The notes beneath the pieces are model-generated. The model did not search any database, was not told where the DNA came from, and worked only from the letters and a program-made list of their open reading frames with translations. The position numbers and the translations under genes are program-made. Source: an uncultured Trichococcus sp. (GTDB lineage Bacteria; Bacillota; Bacilli; Lactobacillales; Aerococcaceae). Taken from it: a stretch of DNA of 64,000 nt. Where the stretch lies: NCBI RefSeq assembly GCF_963667775.1, contig NZ_OY764015.1, forward strand, positions 1,753,168 through 1,817,167. Reading direction: 5' to 3'. Shown piece after piece: positions 1 to 7,730 of the stretch (its first letter is position 1; the number at the start of each line of letters is the position of its first letter).

Positions 1-908
1 TCAACATCCAGAGCTGGTGGAGCAGGTTCTTCAAGCGTTGTCAGATTGAAAAATTCACCACTGCATGTTTCCAGATCTTCAGAAACCCCTAAATAGTATA
101 TCGCTTCTGCTGCAACCGAAACAGGGTTTAACGTTTTGTCTAATACATTCCTCTTGAACCACTTGTATAATGGACCATTATCCTGTCCTGTGGCTGTTTT
201 TACAGCTCCGGGATGCATCGCATTGATGGTTACACCCGATCCTCGGAAATACTCGTCAAATCTTATCATCGCTAAGAGTTCAGCGAGTTTGGCCGTACCG
301 TAGCTTTTCAAACCGGAATAACGCCTTTTTGACCAATCCAGATCGTCAAAACGCATCCCCCAAGCCGCAAAGCGGTGTCCTTCTGAGTTTACCAATATGA
401 TGCGACATTTCCCCTGGGATTTTAGTTTCTCTTTTAAGATGTAGTTCATGATGAAAGAAGAAAGGTAGTTGACCATAAAGACTTTCTCGATTCCAGTTGA
501 AGTGATTTGTCGCTTTGTAAGATAAATGCCAGCATTATGAATAATGATATCAATTGGTTTCTCAATTTCCAGCAAACTCTGAGCAGCTTGATGTGTATCA
601 TCCATGCTGCTGAAATCAGCTAAAATATAATCACACTTTACTTTGTACTCACTCTCAATTTCATGCTTCAAAGCTTCTGAGCGCTCTTTGTTTCGGTTGA
701 TGCAAATCAAATCAGCACCTTTTGAGGCGAACTTCTTAGCAACGGCATAGCCGATCCCGGAAGTAGCCCCAGTTATGACAACCAGCTTGTCCTTGCAATC
801 ATCCGAACAAATCAATGGGCTTTTGGAGTTGTTTTTTATCATGGCCCACACATTGGACAAACGATATTCTTTAAAATATTTCCCGAATTTTATCCCATTA
901 TTTTTCAT
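1..908 (-). CDS. Short-chain dehydrogenase/reductase (partial, C-terminus outside window)
   Basis: NAD(P)-dependent oxidoreductase of the SDR superfamily; substrate unknown. Reading the minus strand from the ATG at 906-908 gives an open frame to the window edge with no stop. It has the Rossmann nucleotide-binding motif TGATSGIG near residue 47, the structural motif NAG (HNAGIY) and the catalytic YxxxK as YGTAK. About 40 residues precede the Rossmann strand, more than in a minimal SDR, as in the retinol dehydrogenase/WW-oxidoreductase-like branch. The start lies 4 bp after the stop of the NTF2-like gene upstream, so the two are probably co-transcribed. Family assignment is firm; substrate is not inferable. 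Confidence 0.85.
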   Translation of the reverse strand, partial: MKNNGIKFGKYFKEYRLSNVWAMIKNNSKSPLICSDDCKDKLVVITGATSGIGYAVAKKFASKGADLICINRNKERSEALKHEIESEYKVKCDYILADFSSMDDTHQAAQSLLEIEKPIDIIIHNAGIYLTKRQITSTGIEKVFMVNYLSSFIMNYILKEKLKSQGKCRIILVNSEGHRFAAWGMRFDDLDWSKRRYSGLKSYGTAKLAELLAMIRFDEYFRGSGVTINAMHPGAVKTATGQDNGPLYKWFKRNVLDKTLNPVSVAAEAIYYLGVSEDLETCSGEFFNLTTLEEPAPPALDV

Positions 909-912
909 GTTG

Positions 913-1371
913 TCACCCAAATTTTTTCTTCATGAATTTTCTGTATCTTTTACCGAATGACGGAATGTTATCAAATATATCTCCCCACAGATCATAATAA
1001 TCTCGTTGCTCAATAATTCTGCCCTGCTCATTTATGGTTAATCTTGAAAGACCGTATAAGATGGAACTGGGATATTTCTTATAGCTGATCGTCATCTCCC
1101 ATTCGATGAATATATCATCCCCCTGTTGCACAACTTTAACCAATTTCATATTCAAATCCTTTGAGCGTTCTGTCAGTCTATCCGTCATTTCCTTGAATTC
1201 CGCAATACCTCTGATCTCCTGTATTGTATCTTTAAAATAAATATTATCGTCATAATAAGGTAAGATGTGGGACCAATCAGGTTTTCCATTGGTATTATAG
1301 GTTTTTGACCAGAGTTCTTTTACAAGTTCCAGCGTGAGCCTGAACTCTCTTTCCGTCTTAAATTCTTCCAT
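913..1371 (-). CDS. NTF2-like / SnoaL-like fold protein
   Basis: About 150 residues with the length and pattern of the NTF2-like superfamily: an N-terminal helix with a conserved tryptophan, an aspartate/tyrosine-rich segment (PYYDDNIYFKD), then alternating strands (DIFIEWEMTIS, SSILYGLSRLTI) and a final D-Y-Y-D-L-W segment. Such proteins are small isomerases, hydrolases or ligand-binding partners, often next to SDR genes, as here (4-bp gap). Several ATG codons lie close together; I chose the one followed by GAAGAATTT because AGAAAGAG lies about 9 bp upstream. No catalytic residue can be named with confidence, so function is open. Confidence 0.7.
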   Translation of the reverse strand: MEEFKTEREFRLTLELVKELWSKTYNTNGKPDWSHILPYYDDNIYFKDTIQEIRGIAEFKEMTDRLTERSKDLNMKLVKVVQQGDDIFIEWEMTISYKKYPSSILYGLSRLTINEQGRIIEQRDYYDLWGDIFDNIPSFGKRYRKFMKKKFG

Positions 1372-1486
1372 ATACATCATCTCTTTCTGCATATTTTGAA
1401 TTCTCTATTTACTGTTATTTTAGCATATTGTTGCCAACATCCCTAGTGACGAACTCTTCCCGATTTTGAGGGTCCGCAAAAGAAAA

Positions 1487-1536
1487 ACCAGCTGAGAATA
1501 CCGTTTTCGCGGTTTTCAGCTGATTTTCCTCTTTTT
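1487..1536 (-). terminator. Terminator of the sulfonate-type ABC operon
   Basis: On the minus strand an imperfect hairpin (CAGCTGA arms around a GAAAAC-containing loop) is followed by GGTTTTTCTTTT. It lies about 60 bp after the ATP-binding protein stop. The plus strand also has a T-rich tail at 1531-1536, so it may act both ways. Confidence 0.6.
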
Positions 1537-1586
1537 TGATTATTCTTGAAATGGGACCCGGATTACCCGAGGACTGTCTTTGTTTC

Positions 1587-2402
1587 TTATTTTTTGCTTA
1601 TCTCGATAGAAGCAGGGCTGTTCAAGTCCGTGTTGATCAGGTCGAGGATTTCGTTCTTGATCTCCAGATAAGTACTATCTATGTTGACCCGGTGATTATT
1701 TGTTTTCAACGCCTGATACGTGTAATCCAAGTCATAAGTCTTAATGATTTTCCCTGGTTGCTTCGACATCACGATGAGACGGTTGCCCAGCGACATTGCT
1801 TCATCGACATCATGCGTGATCATAAGAACCGTATTTTTATTTTCTTGCCATAAATCACGGATCAATGTCTGCATATTCAGGCGCGTCAATGCATCCAATG
1901 CCCCTAACGGCTCATCCATCAGAATCATTTCCGGCCGATTGGCGAGAACACGTGCCAACGCCACACGTTGGCGCATGCCGCCGGAAAGTTCAAAAACGGC
2001 TTTATCTTTATCCTTCAGCATTCCGATTTGTTCAAGGAAATGATCGCTGATCCGATCAACTTCCTTTTTGTCCAACCCTCTGATGTTCGGACCGAAACCG
2101 ACATTATCTTTTACATTCAGCCATGGATATAACGTTGGCGACTGGAAGACCACTCCCCGATGCCAGTCCGGCCCCTGAATCGGTTCGCCTTGAAAAATCG
2201 CTTCTCCGGTTGTCGGTTGTTGATAACCGGCAATGATTTTCAGCAGCGTGCTTTTTCCGCAACCGGAAGGCCCCAGCACACAGACAAAGTCTTGGGGAGC
2301 AATCGTCAGATCGATTTCTTCAAGAGCCAACATCTGGTCTTTGCCACTGCCGTAATCCATACTGACATTGCGGAGTTCGATTAACGGTGATTGTGTATTC
2401 AT
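1587..2402 (-). CDS. ABC transporter ATP-binding protein, nitrate/sulfonate/taurine type
   Basis: Cytoplasmic ATPase of an importer of the NitT/TauT (SsuB/TauB) family. All ABC motifs are visible: Walker A GPSGCGKST near residue 45, Q-loop (VVFQSPTLYPW), signature LSGGMRQR, Walker B ILMDEPLGALD and the H-loop ITHDVDEA. Length (271 aa) is normal. It is last in a three-gene operon (permease, binding protein, ATPase), starting 12 bp after the binding-protein stop. The adjacent sulfur genes suggest a sulfonate or related sulfur substrate; nitrate, bicarbonate or thiamine-precursor transport cannot be excluded because the family is broad. Confidence 0.9.
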   Translation of the reverse strand: MNTQSPLIELRNVSMDYGSGKDQMLALEEIDLTIAPQDFVCVLGPSGCGKSTLLKIIAGYQQPTTGEAIFQGEPIQGPDWHRGVVFQSPTLYPWLNVKDNVGFGPNIRGLDKKEVDRISDHFLEQIGMLKDKDKAVFELSGGMRQRVALARVLANRPEMILMDEPLGALDALTRLNMQTLIRDLWQENKNTVLMITHDVDEAMSLGNRLIVMSKQPGKIIKTYDLDYTYQALKTNNHRVNIDSTYLEIKNEILDLINTDLNSPASIEISKK

Positions 2403-2414
2403 ATCAAAACATCC

Positions 2415-3446
2415 TTATCTTTCCAAGTACATTTCGATGTACTTTGGATTGATGAAAGCATCGAATTCCTCTTGCGATGGAGATTCCGTGATTGATCCTT
2501 GCTCCAACAAGAAATCAGCTGTCGCTTTCATGACTTTCGAAAAATCGCCTGCAGTTTCGCTGGTACCCATGTACGCCTCAGAAATTTCTTCTTCCGGCGT
2601 CAGCCAAATCGATCCCTGCATCTGGCCCAACGCATTTTCCGCCGTTATTCCAAGCGGTACCGCAACAATTGCGGCTGCCTGTTCCGGATTTTCCCGGTAA
2701 AGATTGCCGCCTGCGATAAGCGCCGCAATGAAATCCGCCGTGAGCTCAGGATGCTGTTCCGTGAATCCTTTTCTTGCCAGCAGCACATTCGCCGTCTGGT
2801 GGCCCATCGCAGCAACCTGTTCAGAGGAAACCAACATGTCACCGTTTTCCAGCAGACTACCTAAAGAAGGCTGCCACGTATAGGCGGCATCGATGTCCCC
2901 TCGTTCCCATGCAGCAACGATGTCAACAGTCTGCATATCCAACAGTTGAACTTGGTCGGCGATACCGGCCTCGTTAAGAACCTGCAGCAAACTATAGTGC
3001 GAAGTGGAGGCAAACGTTGTTGCAATGCTCTTTCCGGCCAAATCTTCGACTTTTTCGATTCCGCTGTCTTTACGCACGGCCAAAGCTTCGATTTCACCCA
3101 GAATTTCATGCAGCCAAATCAGCTCTACATCCAGCCCTCTTGATAAGGCGATGATGCCGTTAGTGTTGCCCATCGATGCAAAATCGATGCTCCCTGATGC
3201 AAACGCTTGGTTCGCTTCCACACCTGAATCGAAAACCAGGAAGTTCGTTTCGATGCCTTTATCCGCAAAATATTCATCGAACAAGGCTTCTGTCTTGGCG
3301 ATTTTTTCATCGTTCGGCACACGCAAATAACCGATATTGATTTCTTCCGGAAGGTCTGATGTTGTATCCCCGGATCCTCCACAGGCCGCTAATGTACTGG
3401 ATGCCAAAAAAGTCAGCATCCATCCAAACAGTTTTCTTCTTTTCAT
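2415..3446 (-). CDS. Substrate-binding lipoprotein, TauA/SsuA-like
   Basis: Extracellular solute-binding protein for the neighbouring ABC importer. The N-terminus is a lipoprotein signal: MKRRK, a hydrophobic stretch and the lipobox LAAC followed by GGSGDTTS. The mature part has the periplasmic-binding type II pattern of taurine/aliphatic sulfonate binders (EINIGYLRVPNDEKIAKTEALFDEYFADKG at the first strand and FASGSIDFASMGNTNGI at the ligand cleft). Length (343 aa) is typical. It starts 1 bp after the permease stop. TauA-like proteins bind taurine or alkanesulfonates, but ligand specificity cannot be read from this sequence. Confidence 0.88.
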   Translation of the reverse strand: MKRRKLFGWMLTFLASSTLAACGGSGDTTSDLPEEINIGYLRVPNDEKIAKTEALFDEYFADKGIETNFLVFDSGVEANQAFASGSIDFASMGNTNGIIALSRGLDVELIWLHEILGEIEALAVRKDSGIEKVEDLAGKSIATTFASTSHYSLLQVLNEAGIADQVQLLDMQTVDIVAAWERGDIDAAYTWQPSLGSLLENGDMLVSSEQVAAMGHQTANVLLARKGFTEQHPELTADFIAALIAGGNLYRENPEQAAAIVAVPLGITAENALGQMQGSIWLTPEEEISEAYMGTSETAGDFSKVMKATADFLLEQGSITESPSQEEFDAFINPKYIEMYLER

Positions 3447-3447
3447 A

Positions 3448-4233
3448 TTAATCCTTCCCTTTCCAGAATATAAATTTATTTTCCAAATAGAGTAACCCGC
3501 TGTCCATCAGAATGCCCGTGATGCCCATTATGATGATGCCGACGAACATCACATCCGATTTCAGATACCGGGAGGCATCGATAACCATCCAACCGATTCC
3601 GGAAGTCGCCGCAGTCATTTCGGCAGCCACCAAAGTGGTGTAGGCAAACCCCATCGCGGTGCGCAATCCCGTGAAAATATCCGGCATACAAGCCGGAAGG
3701 ACGATTTTGAGAAAGACATCCTTTTGGCTCGCACCCAAAGAACGGGAGCTCAGAATATAGTCCTGATTCACGCTGTTCACTGCCGCAACGCAGGCAATGT
3801 AGATTGGAGCAAACGCAGCCAGATAAAGCAACGTGACTTTTGAGGCATCATCGATGCCCATCCATAAAATCAACAACGCATAGTAGGCTAATGGCGGGAT
3901 CGGCCGATAGAACTGCACAATCGAATCGATGACGGCCCGGAATTTCCCGAAATAACCACTCAGCAATCCAAGCGGAACCGCCGTCACAAAAGCGACGGCC
4001 ACAGCCCAAAACAACCGCACAAAACTGTCACTCAAATGTTGCCATATACTGATGTTGTTGTATCCATTTCGGACAATGGCGATGAACGTTTCCCACACTT
4101 CCTGTGGCGACGGAAGAATCAAAGATGATACCTCACGTAGATTTGTAACCAAAAACCACACCAGAAAAATAGCGAACCATGTGACGAATGTTAATGTAAC
4201 TTCGAAGCGATTTTTGTTTTTTTTCGCATTCAT
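3448..4233 (-). CDS. ABC transporter permease, TauC/SsuC-like
   Basis: Integral membrane subunit of the importer with about six hydrophobic segments (FVTWFAIFLVWFLV; LFWAVAVAFVTAVPLGLL; IYIACVAAV and others). The EAA-type loop that contacts the ATPase appears as SSRSLGASQKDVFLKIVLPACMPDIFTGLR. I chose the start at 4233 (MNAKKNKNRF) because an AAAGGGGGG ribosome binding site lies 6 bp upstream; starting further upstream would put that site inside the gene. It is first in the permease-binding protein-ATPase operon. A hairpin at 4285-4320 separates it from the flavoprotein gene, so the two units may be transcribed separately. Confidence 0.9.
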   Translation of the reverse strand: MNAKKNKNRFEVTLTFVTWFAIFLVWFLVTNLREVSSLILPSPQEVWETFIAIVRNGYNNISIWQHLSDSFVRLFWAVAVAFVTAVPLGLLSGYFGKFRAVIDSIVQFYRPIPPLAYYALLILWMGIDDASKVTLLYLAAFAPIYIACVAAVNSVNQDYILSSRSLGASQKDVFLKIVLPACMPDIFTGLRTAMGFAYTTLVAAEMTAATSGIGWMVIDASRYLKSDVMFVGIIIMGITGILMDSGLLYLENKFIFWKGKD

Positions 4234-4284
4234 AAACATCCCCCCTTTATTCATTTATAATAAACTTTATTCCAGATAATAACA

Positions 4285-4320
4285 ATCAAGCGAGCAGAAA
4301 TAGTTTTCTCCTCGCTTGAT
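4285..4320 (-). terminator. Hairpin between CoA-disulfide reductase gene and ABC operon
   Basis: Perfect 10-bp inverted repeat ATCAAGCGAG/CTCGCTTGAT (4285-4294, 4311-4320), extended inside by AGAAA/TTTCT. On the minus strand it is followed by TTGTTATTAT. It sits 40 bp after the flavoprotein stop and could be a terminator or partial attenuator for read-through into the transporter genes. Confidence 0.6.
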
Positions 4321-4361
4321 CCTGACTATTAAATTAACAGACCGTTGCTGTCTTATTTGTA

Positions 4362-6059
4362 TTAATTGAAGTTATATTCTGTCACGATTGGGTCGCGATT
4401 CAAAGTAACGTCATTGAAGTACTCGTATTCAGAAATACCCAGGAAGGAACCGTCTATGTTGTAGATGTTCTCAAAACCTAATTGTCCAAGCGCACGTACC
4501 ATATTGTAGCTGCGTTGGCTGGAACGGCAGTGAACATAAACCGGCTGATCTTTAGGAATCTCATCCAACCTTCCGCGGAATTGACTCAATGGAATATTGA
4601 CTGCGCCTTTGACATGACTCTTTTTGTGTTCATGTTCTTCGCGCGCATCGATGATCATCGCACCGCTCTCAACCAATTCACGCACTTTGGTTACCGGCAC
4701 TTTTTTGAATTCGCCATTCAAAATATTCAACCCGACAAGAACGGCATGGTTCACGACATCCTTGGCTGTGGAGAAGTGCGGGGAGTAGGTCAATTCCAAC
4801 TCTTTCAAGTCCTCAAGATTGGCGTTCAACATGATTGCCGTAGCGATGACATCGATCCGTTTATCGACATTTCCGCGTCCGACTGCTTGTGCCCCCAAAA
4901 TTTTTCCTGATGGCACAGCAAAGATCAATTTGAAGAACAAGTTCTCCGCACCAGGCATGATGCTGACCTTATCTTTCGGGATGATGTAAGCAAAATCGTA
5001 GGCGATACCGCGTGCTTGGCATTGCTTCTCATTCAAGCCAGTGTTCGCAGAATTCAAACCGAACATTTTCACGCTCGAAGAACCGATGACGCCTGTGTTA
5101 AGATAAGTTCGGCCGTATACGTGATCAGCAGCGGCGCGTGCTTGACGTTGCGCGGGACCGGCAAGTGTCAGTTGCGTTTTTTGACCTGTAAAGAAGCAAG
5201 TCGTTTCGATTGCATCCCCAACGGCATAAATATGTGGATTACTTGTTTGATAGTGATGGTTCACTTTGATGGAACCAGCGACACCCAATTCCAGACCAGC
5301 CTGTTTCGCCAACGCATTTTCCGGCGACACTCCGATGGCCATCACGACGGCTTGCGCTTTGACGGTACGGCCGGAAGCCAATGTCACTTCGTCCGAACCA
5401 ATCGCTTGGACGCTGTCTTTCAAAATCAGATCTACGCCATTTTTCATGATTTCGCGATTGATGATTTGGACCATATCATAATCCAATGGCGCCATGATTT
5501 GGTCTTGCGCTTCGATCAAGGAAACATTGTAGCCCGCCATTTTCAGGTTCTCAGCGACTTCAAGACCGATATAGCCGCCGCCCACGACCGCCACATCTTT
5601 GACTTCGTTAGCCTTGGTATAGGCCGTAAGAGCAGCTACATCCGGCACCGTCTTCATGACGAATACATGCTTGGAATCGATCCCTGCGATGGAACGCGGA
5701 CGAACGGCATTCGCACCCGGCGCCAAGAACAAGACATCGTACGCCTCTTCATACGTTTCGCCTGTCTGCACATTCTTTACGGACACTGTTTTTTCTTCTT
5801 TGTTGATTGCCACGACTTCATTGTAGACACGTGCATCGATGTTGTATTGCTTATCGAATTCCGGAGGTGTCATCAACACCAGACTTTCCGATTTCTCGAT
5901 ATCCCCACTGATGTGGAACGGAATGCAACAGTTCGAGAAAGAAACGTACGGCCCTCTTTCGAACATCACGATCTCAGCTGATTCATCCAAACGTCTTACC
6001 CGTGCTGCGACTGAAGCGCCTCCAGCAACGCCTCCGACAATTAATACTTTTTTACCCAT
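4362..6059 (-). CDS. CoA-disulfide reductase with C-terminal rhodanese domain
   Basis: FAD/NAD(P)H-dependent disulfide or persulfide reductase (CoADR-RHD family), probably cytoplasmic. The N-terminal FAD motif is GGVAGGAS; the redox cysteine lies in SFSNCCIPF (Cys44, with an extra Cys45), matching the SFxNC motif of CoA-disulfide reductases. A second nucleotide-binding motif GGGYIGLEVAE lies near residue 160, and a dimerisation domain follows. The last ~100 residues form a rhodanese domain with active-site loop HCRSSQRS (Cys511). Homologues act on CoA-SH, CoA persulfide or polysulfide in sulfur metabolism. Length (565 aa) is typical of the fusion. Neighbouring sulfur-compound transporters and a LysR gene suggest coordinated control. 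Confidence 0.88.
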   Translation of the reverse strand: MGKKVLIVGGVAGGASVAARVRRLDESAEIVMFERGPYVSFSNCCIPFHISGDIEKSESLVLMTPPEFDKQYNIDARVYNEVVAINKEEKTVSVKNVQTGETYEEAYDVLFLAPGANAVRPRSIAGIDSKHVFVMKTVPDVAALTAYTKANEVKDVAVVGGGYIGLEVAENLKMAGYNVSLIEAQDQIMAPLDYDMVQIINREIMKNGVDLILKDSVQAIGSDEVTLASGRTVKAQAVVMAIGVSPENALAKQAGLELGVAGSIKVNHHYQTSNPHIYAVGDAIETTCFFTGQKTQLTLAGPAQRQARAAADHVYGRTYLNTGVIGSSSVKMFGLNSANTGLNEKQCQARGIAYDFAYIIPKDKVSIMPGAENLFFKLIFAVPSGKILGAQAVGRGNVDKRIDVIATAIMLNANLEDLKELELTYSPHFSTAKDVVNHAVLVGLNILNGEFKKVPVTKVRELVESGAMIIDAREEHEHKKSHVKGAVNIPLSQFRGRLDEIPKDQPVYVHCRSSQRSYNMVRALGQLGFENIYNIDGSFLGISEYEYFNDVTLNRDPIVTEYNFN

Positions 6060-6170
6060 AGAAAAGGCCCCCTAATATTTTTTTATGTTTCATCCATGGT
6101 TCACGTTACCTGCCAAAATCCAGTATTGCTTATTTCTTTCCGATTATTTGTGAAAGAATACACTTTTTAC

Positions 6171-6184
6171 AGAAAACGCTTTCC
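6171..6184. promoter_or_regulatory. cre-like site upstream of CoADR gene
   Basis: AGAAAACGCTTTCC matches the CcpA consensus TGWNANCGNTNNCA at all but the first and last fixed positions. It lies about 110 bp upstream of the CoADR start. Carbon catabolite control of this gene is an inference. Confidence 0.35.
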
Positions 6185-6460
6185 TATTGATGATACCGCC
6201 GATTACCATCGAAATCAAGAAAATATATCCTGAGAAAGAGAAACCGGGAATGGCTGCATACGTCATTTTATATATCCAGTCGTGCATCCTTTCACATTTT
6301 ATTGCAAAAAAAAGACGATCCGTTCAATATACAAAACACAACATTTCTTACACTATTTATTATATAGTCATTTAGCGGAATTGTGAAATGAAGATAAGGA
6401 ATACCAGTATTACGAAAATGAATAGATTCACAATGTTATAAAAGCACATTAACCTCCGCC

Positions 6461-6485
6461 GGAAACGGTCATACTTACCGTTTCC
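6461..6485 (-). terminator. Hairpin after LysR gene
   Basis: Perfect 9-bp inverted repeat GGAAACGGT/ACCGTTTCC with a 7-bp loop, about 40 bp past the LysR stop. No T-run follows on the minus strand, so it is a weak or protein-assisted terminator at best, or an operator-like dyad. Confidence 0.35.
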
Positions 6486-6527
6486 AACCGTTCAGTCCCG
6501 TGCAGTAATTGAATATTTTGGAATCGA

Positions 6528-7406
6528 TTAGCTTGTGGCAAAAAACGTAGTCAAAACAGCATCAATATCCCTTTGCTTTTTACTCTGCTTCAAGTACGTA
6601 AGATAATAAGCTTGCTTCATGCTGAAATTTTTGAGTGTGATTATGGACAAGGAGCCTTCCTTTAATTCCTCTTCGACCGATAAACGGTACAAAAATCCGA
6701 TACCGTCATTGTTTTTTATGTAACTCTTCATAAGTTGGATATTGCCGATGCGGCTGACTTTATGGAATGTATCCAGGGAATGATTCTCTTGATACAGATA
6801 TTTTTCTACCGTATCACTTACCCCTGAACCTTGTTCACGCAACAACAAGTGTTGCTCACTGAGTTGGCCATAGTCCACAGTCTTTCCGCTCAAAGGATGT
6901 TCCGGTGCACAAATGAGCAGGATTTCATCTTCAAAAAACGGAAGCTTCTCAAAATCGTTACTTTTCACAGGACCGGATATAAGTGCGAAATCTATTTTTT
7001 TCTGATAAAGAAATGCGGACAACTGTTCCGTATTTTCCACCAAGAGGTGCAATCGGATATTTTGTTCCTTTCCGAACAAAGATGTATGATTGGGTAAATA
7101 GTACTCCCCAATTGTTCGGCTGACGCCGATAGTAAAGTCCGGCTGCTCCGAGTGAGTAGTCAACGTGCGCAATAAGTCATTGATCTGCCGATTGATCAAG
7201 ATCAATCGGTCCCGCAGAAGTTCTCCTTTTCTCGTCAATTCCAGATTACGGTCCTGATATTGGAATAGTTTAATCCCCAGATCGTTCTCCAGATACTGGA
7301 TATGTTTTGTAACGGTCGGCTGCGACAGGGAAAGAACTGCTGCCGCTTTCGTGTAGTTTAAATGATCAGCCAAAACCAAGAAGGTCTGGTAGCGATAATC
7401 GAGCAT
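6528..7406 (-). CDS. LysR-family transcriptional regulator
   Basis: DNA-binding regulator of about 292 residues. The N-terminal winged helix-turn-helix is typical: YQTFLVLADHLNYTKAAAVL, then SQPTVTKHIQYLENDLGIKLF. The remainder is the periplasmic-binding-like co-inducer domain with the usual hinge and strand pattern. I chose the start at 7406 (MLDYRYQTFL) because AAAGGGTGAC lies just upstream; a start 15 codons earlier would swallow that site. The gene sits between the CoADR and YeeE/YedE-type transporter genes, all on the minus strand, so it may sense a sulfur metabolite and control one or both. The inducer is unknown. Confidence 0.88.
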   Translation of the reverse strand: MLDYRYQTFLVLADHLNYTKAAAVLSLSQPTVTKHIQYLENDLGIKLFQYQDRNLELTRKGELLRDRLILINRQINDLLRTLTTHSEQPDFTIGVSRTIGEYYLPNHTSLFGKEQNIRLHLLVENTEQLSAFLYQKKIDFALISGPVKSNDFEKLPFFEDEILLICAPEHPLSGKTVDYGQLSEQHLLLREQGSGVSDTVEKYLYQENHSLDTFHKVSRIGNIQLMKSYIKNNDGIGFLYRLSVEEELKEGSLSIITLKNFSMKQAYYLTYLKQSKKQRDIDAVLTTFFATS

Positions 7407-7641
7407 GAAGTCACCCTTTCGTTTCTTTTGCCGGCGCATGCCCACCTGCAAAAGGCTTGGTAGATATCTGATTTGGCATAGCGGCTATAGAAGTAATATA
7501 GCATTATTTGAATGCATTAACCAACCATCTGCTCCCAATGATGCAAGAGAGGATGCACGGCTATAATCAGATACTCAACAAATCAGATTTCCATTTTGAA
7601 ATACCTTGGCATCAGCAGTATCTTCTCGCACAGTTCAAAAA

Positions 7642-7682
7642 AATAAACCCCAAAAGAGACAAATTCTCTTTTGGGGTTTATT
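7642..7682 (-). terminator. Strong terminator after YeeE/YedE gene
   Basis: Perfect 18-bp stem AATAAACCCCAAAAGAGA (7642-7659) with its complement at 7665-7682 and a 5-nt loop, followed on the minus strand by a run of seven Ts. Located 49 bp after the transporter stop. Confidence 0.9.
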
Positions 7683-7730
7683 GAACAGTCCTTCTTGTTT
7701 CAGTCGATTAAAATATTTCTATAGCTTGAC

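Larger units (their letters stand above)
6060..6527. other. Intergenic region upstream of the CoADR gene
   Basis: 468 bp between the CoADR start and the LysR stop. It holds the CoADR ribosome binding site (AGGGGGCC), a cre-like site (6171-6184) and a perfect inverted repeat (6461-6485) just after the LysR stop. The short plus-strand ORF at 6187-6375 lacks a family signature and a good ribosome binding site, and I do not regard it as a gene. No clear sigma-A promoter could be assigned. Confidence 0.6.

Noticed and set aside
5016-5981. 321-codon plus-strand ORF opposite the CoADR gene
   Set aside because: It lies wholly inside a well-supported gene on the other strand, has no recognisable domain and no ribosome binding site.
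6187-6375. Small plus-strand ORF between CoADR and LysR genes
   Set aside because: No ribosome binding site or family signature; the composition looks like AT-rich intergenic DNA.
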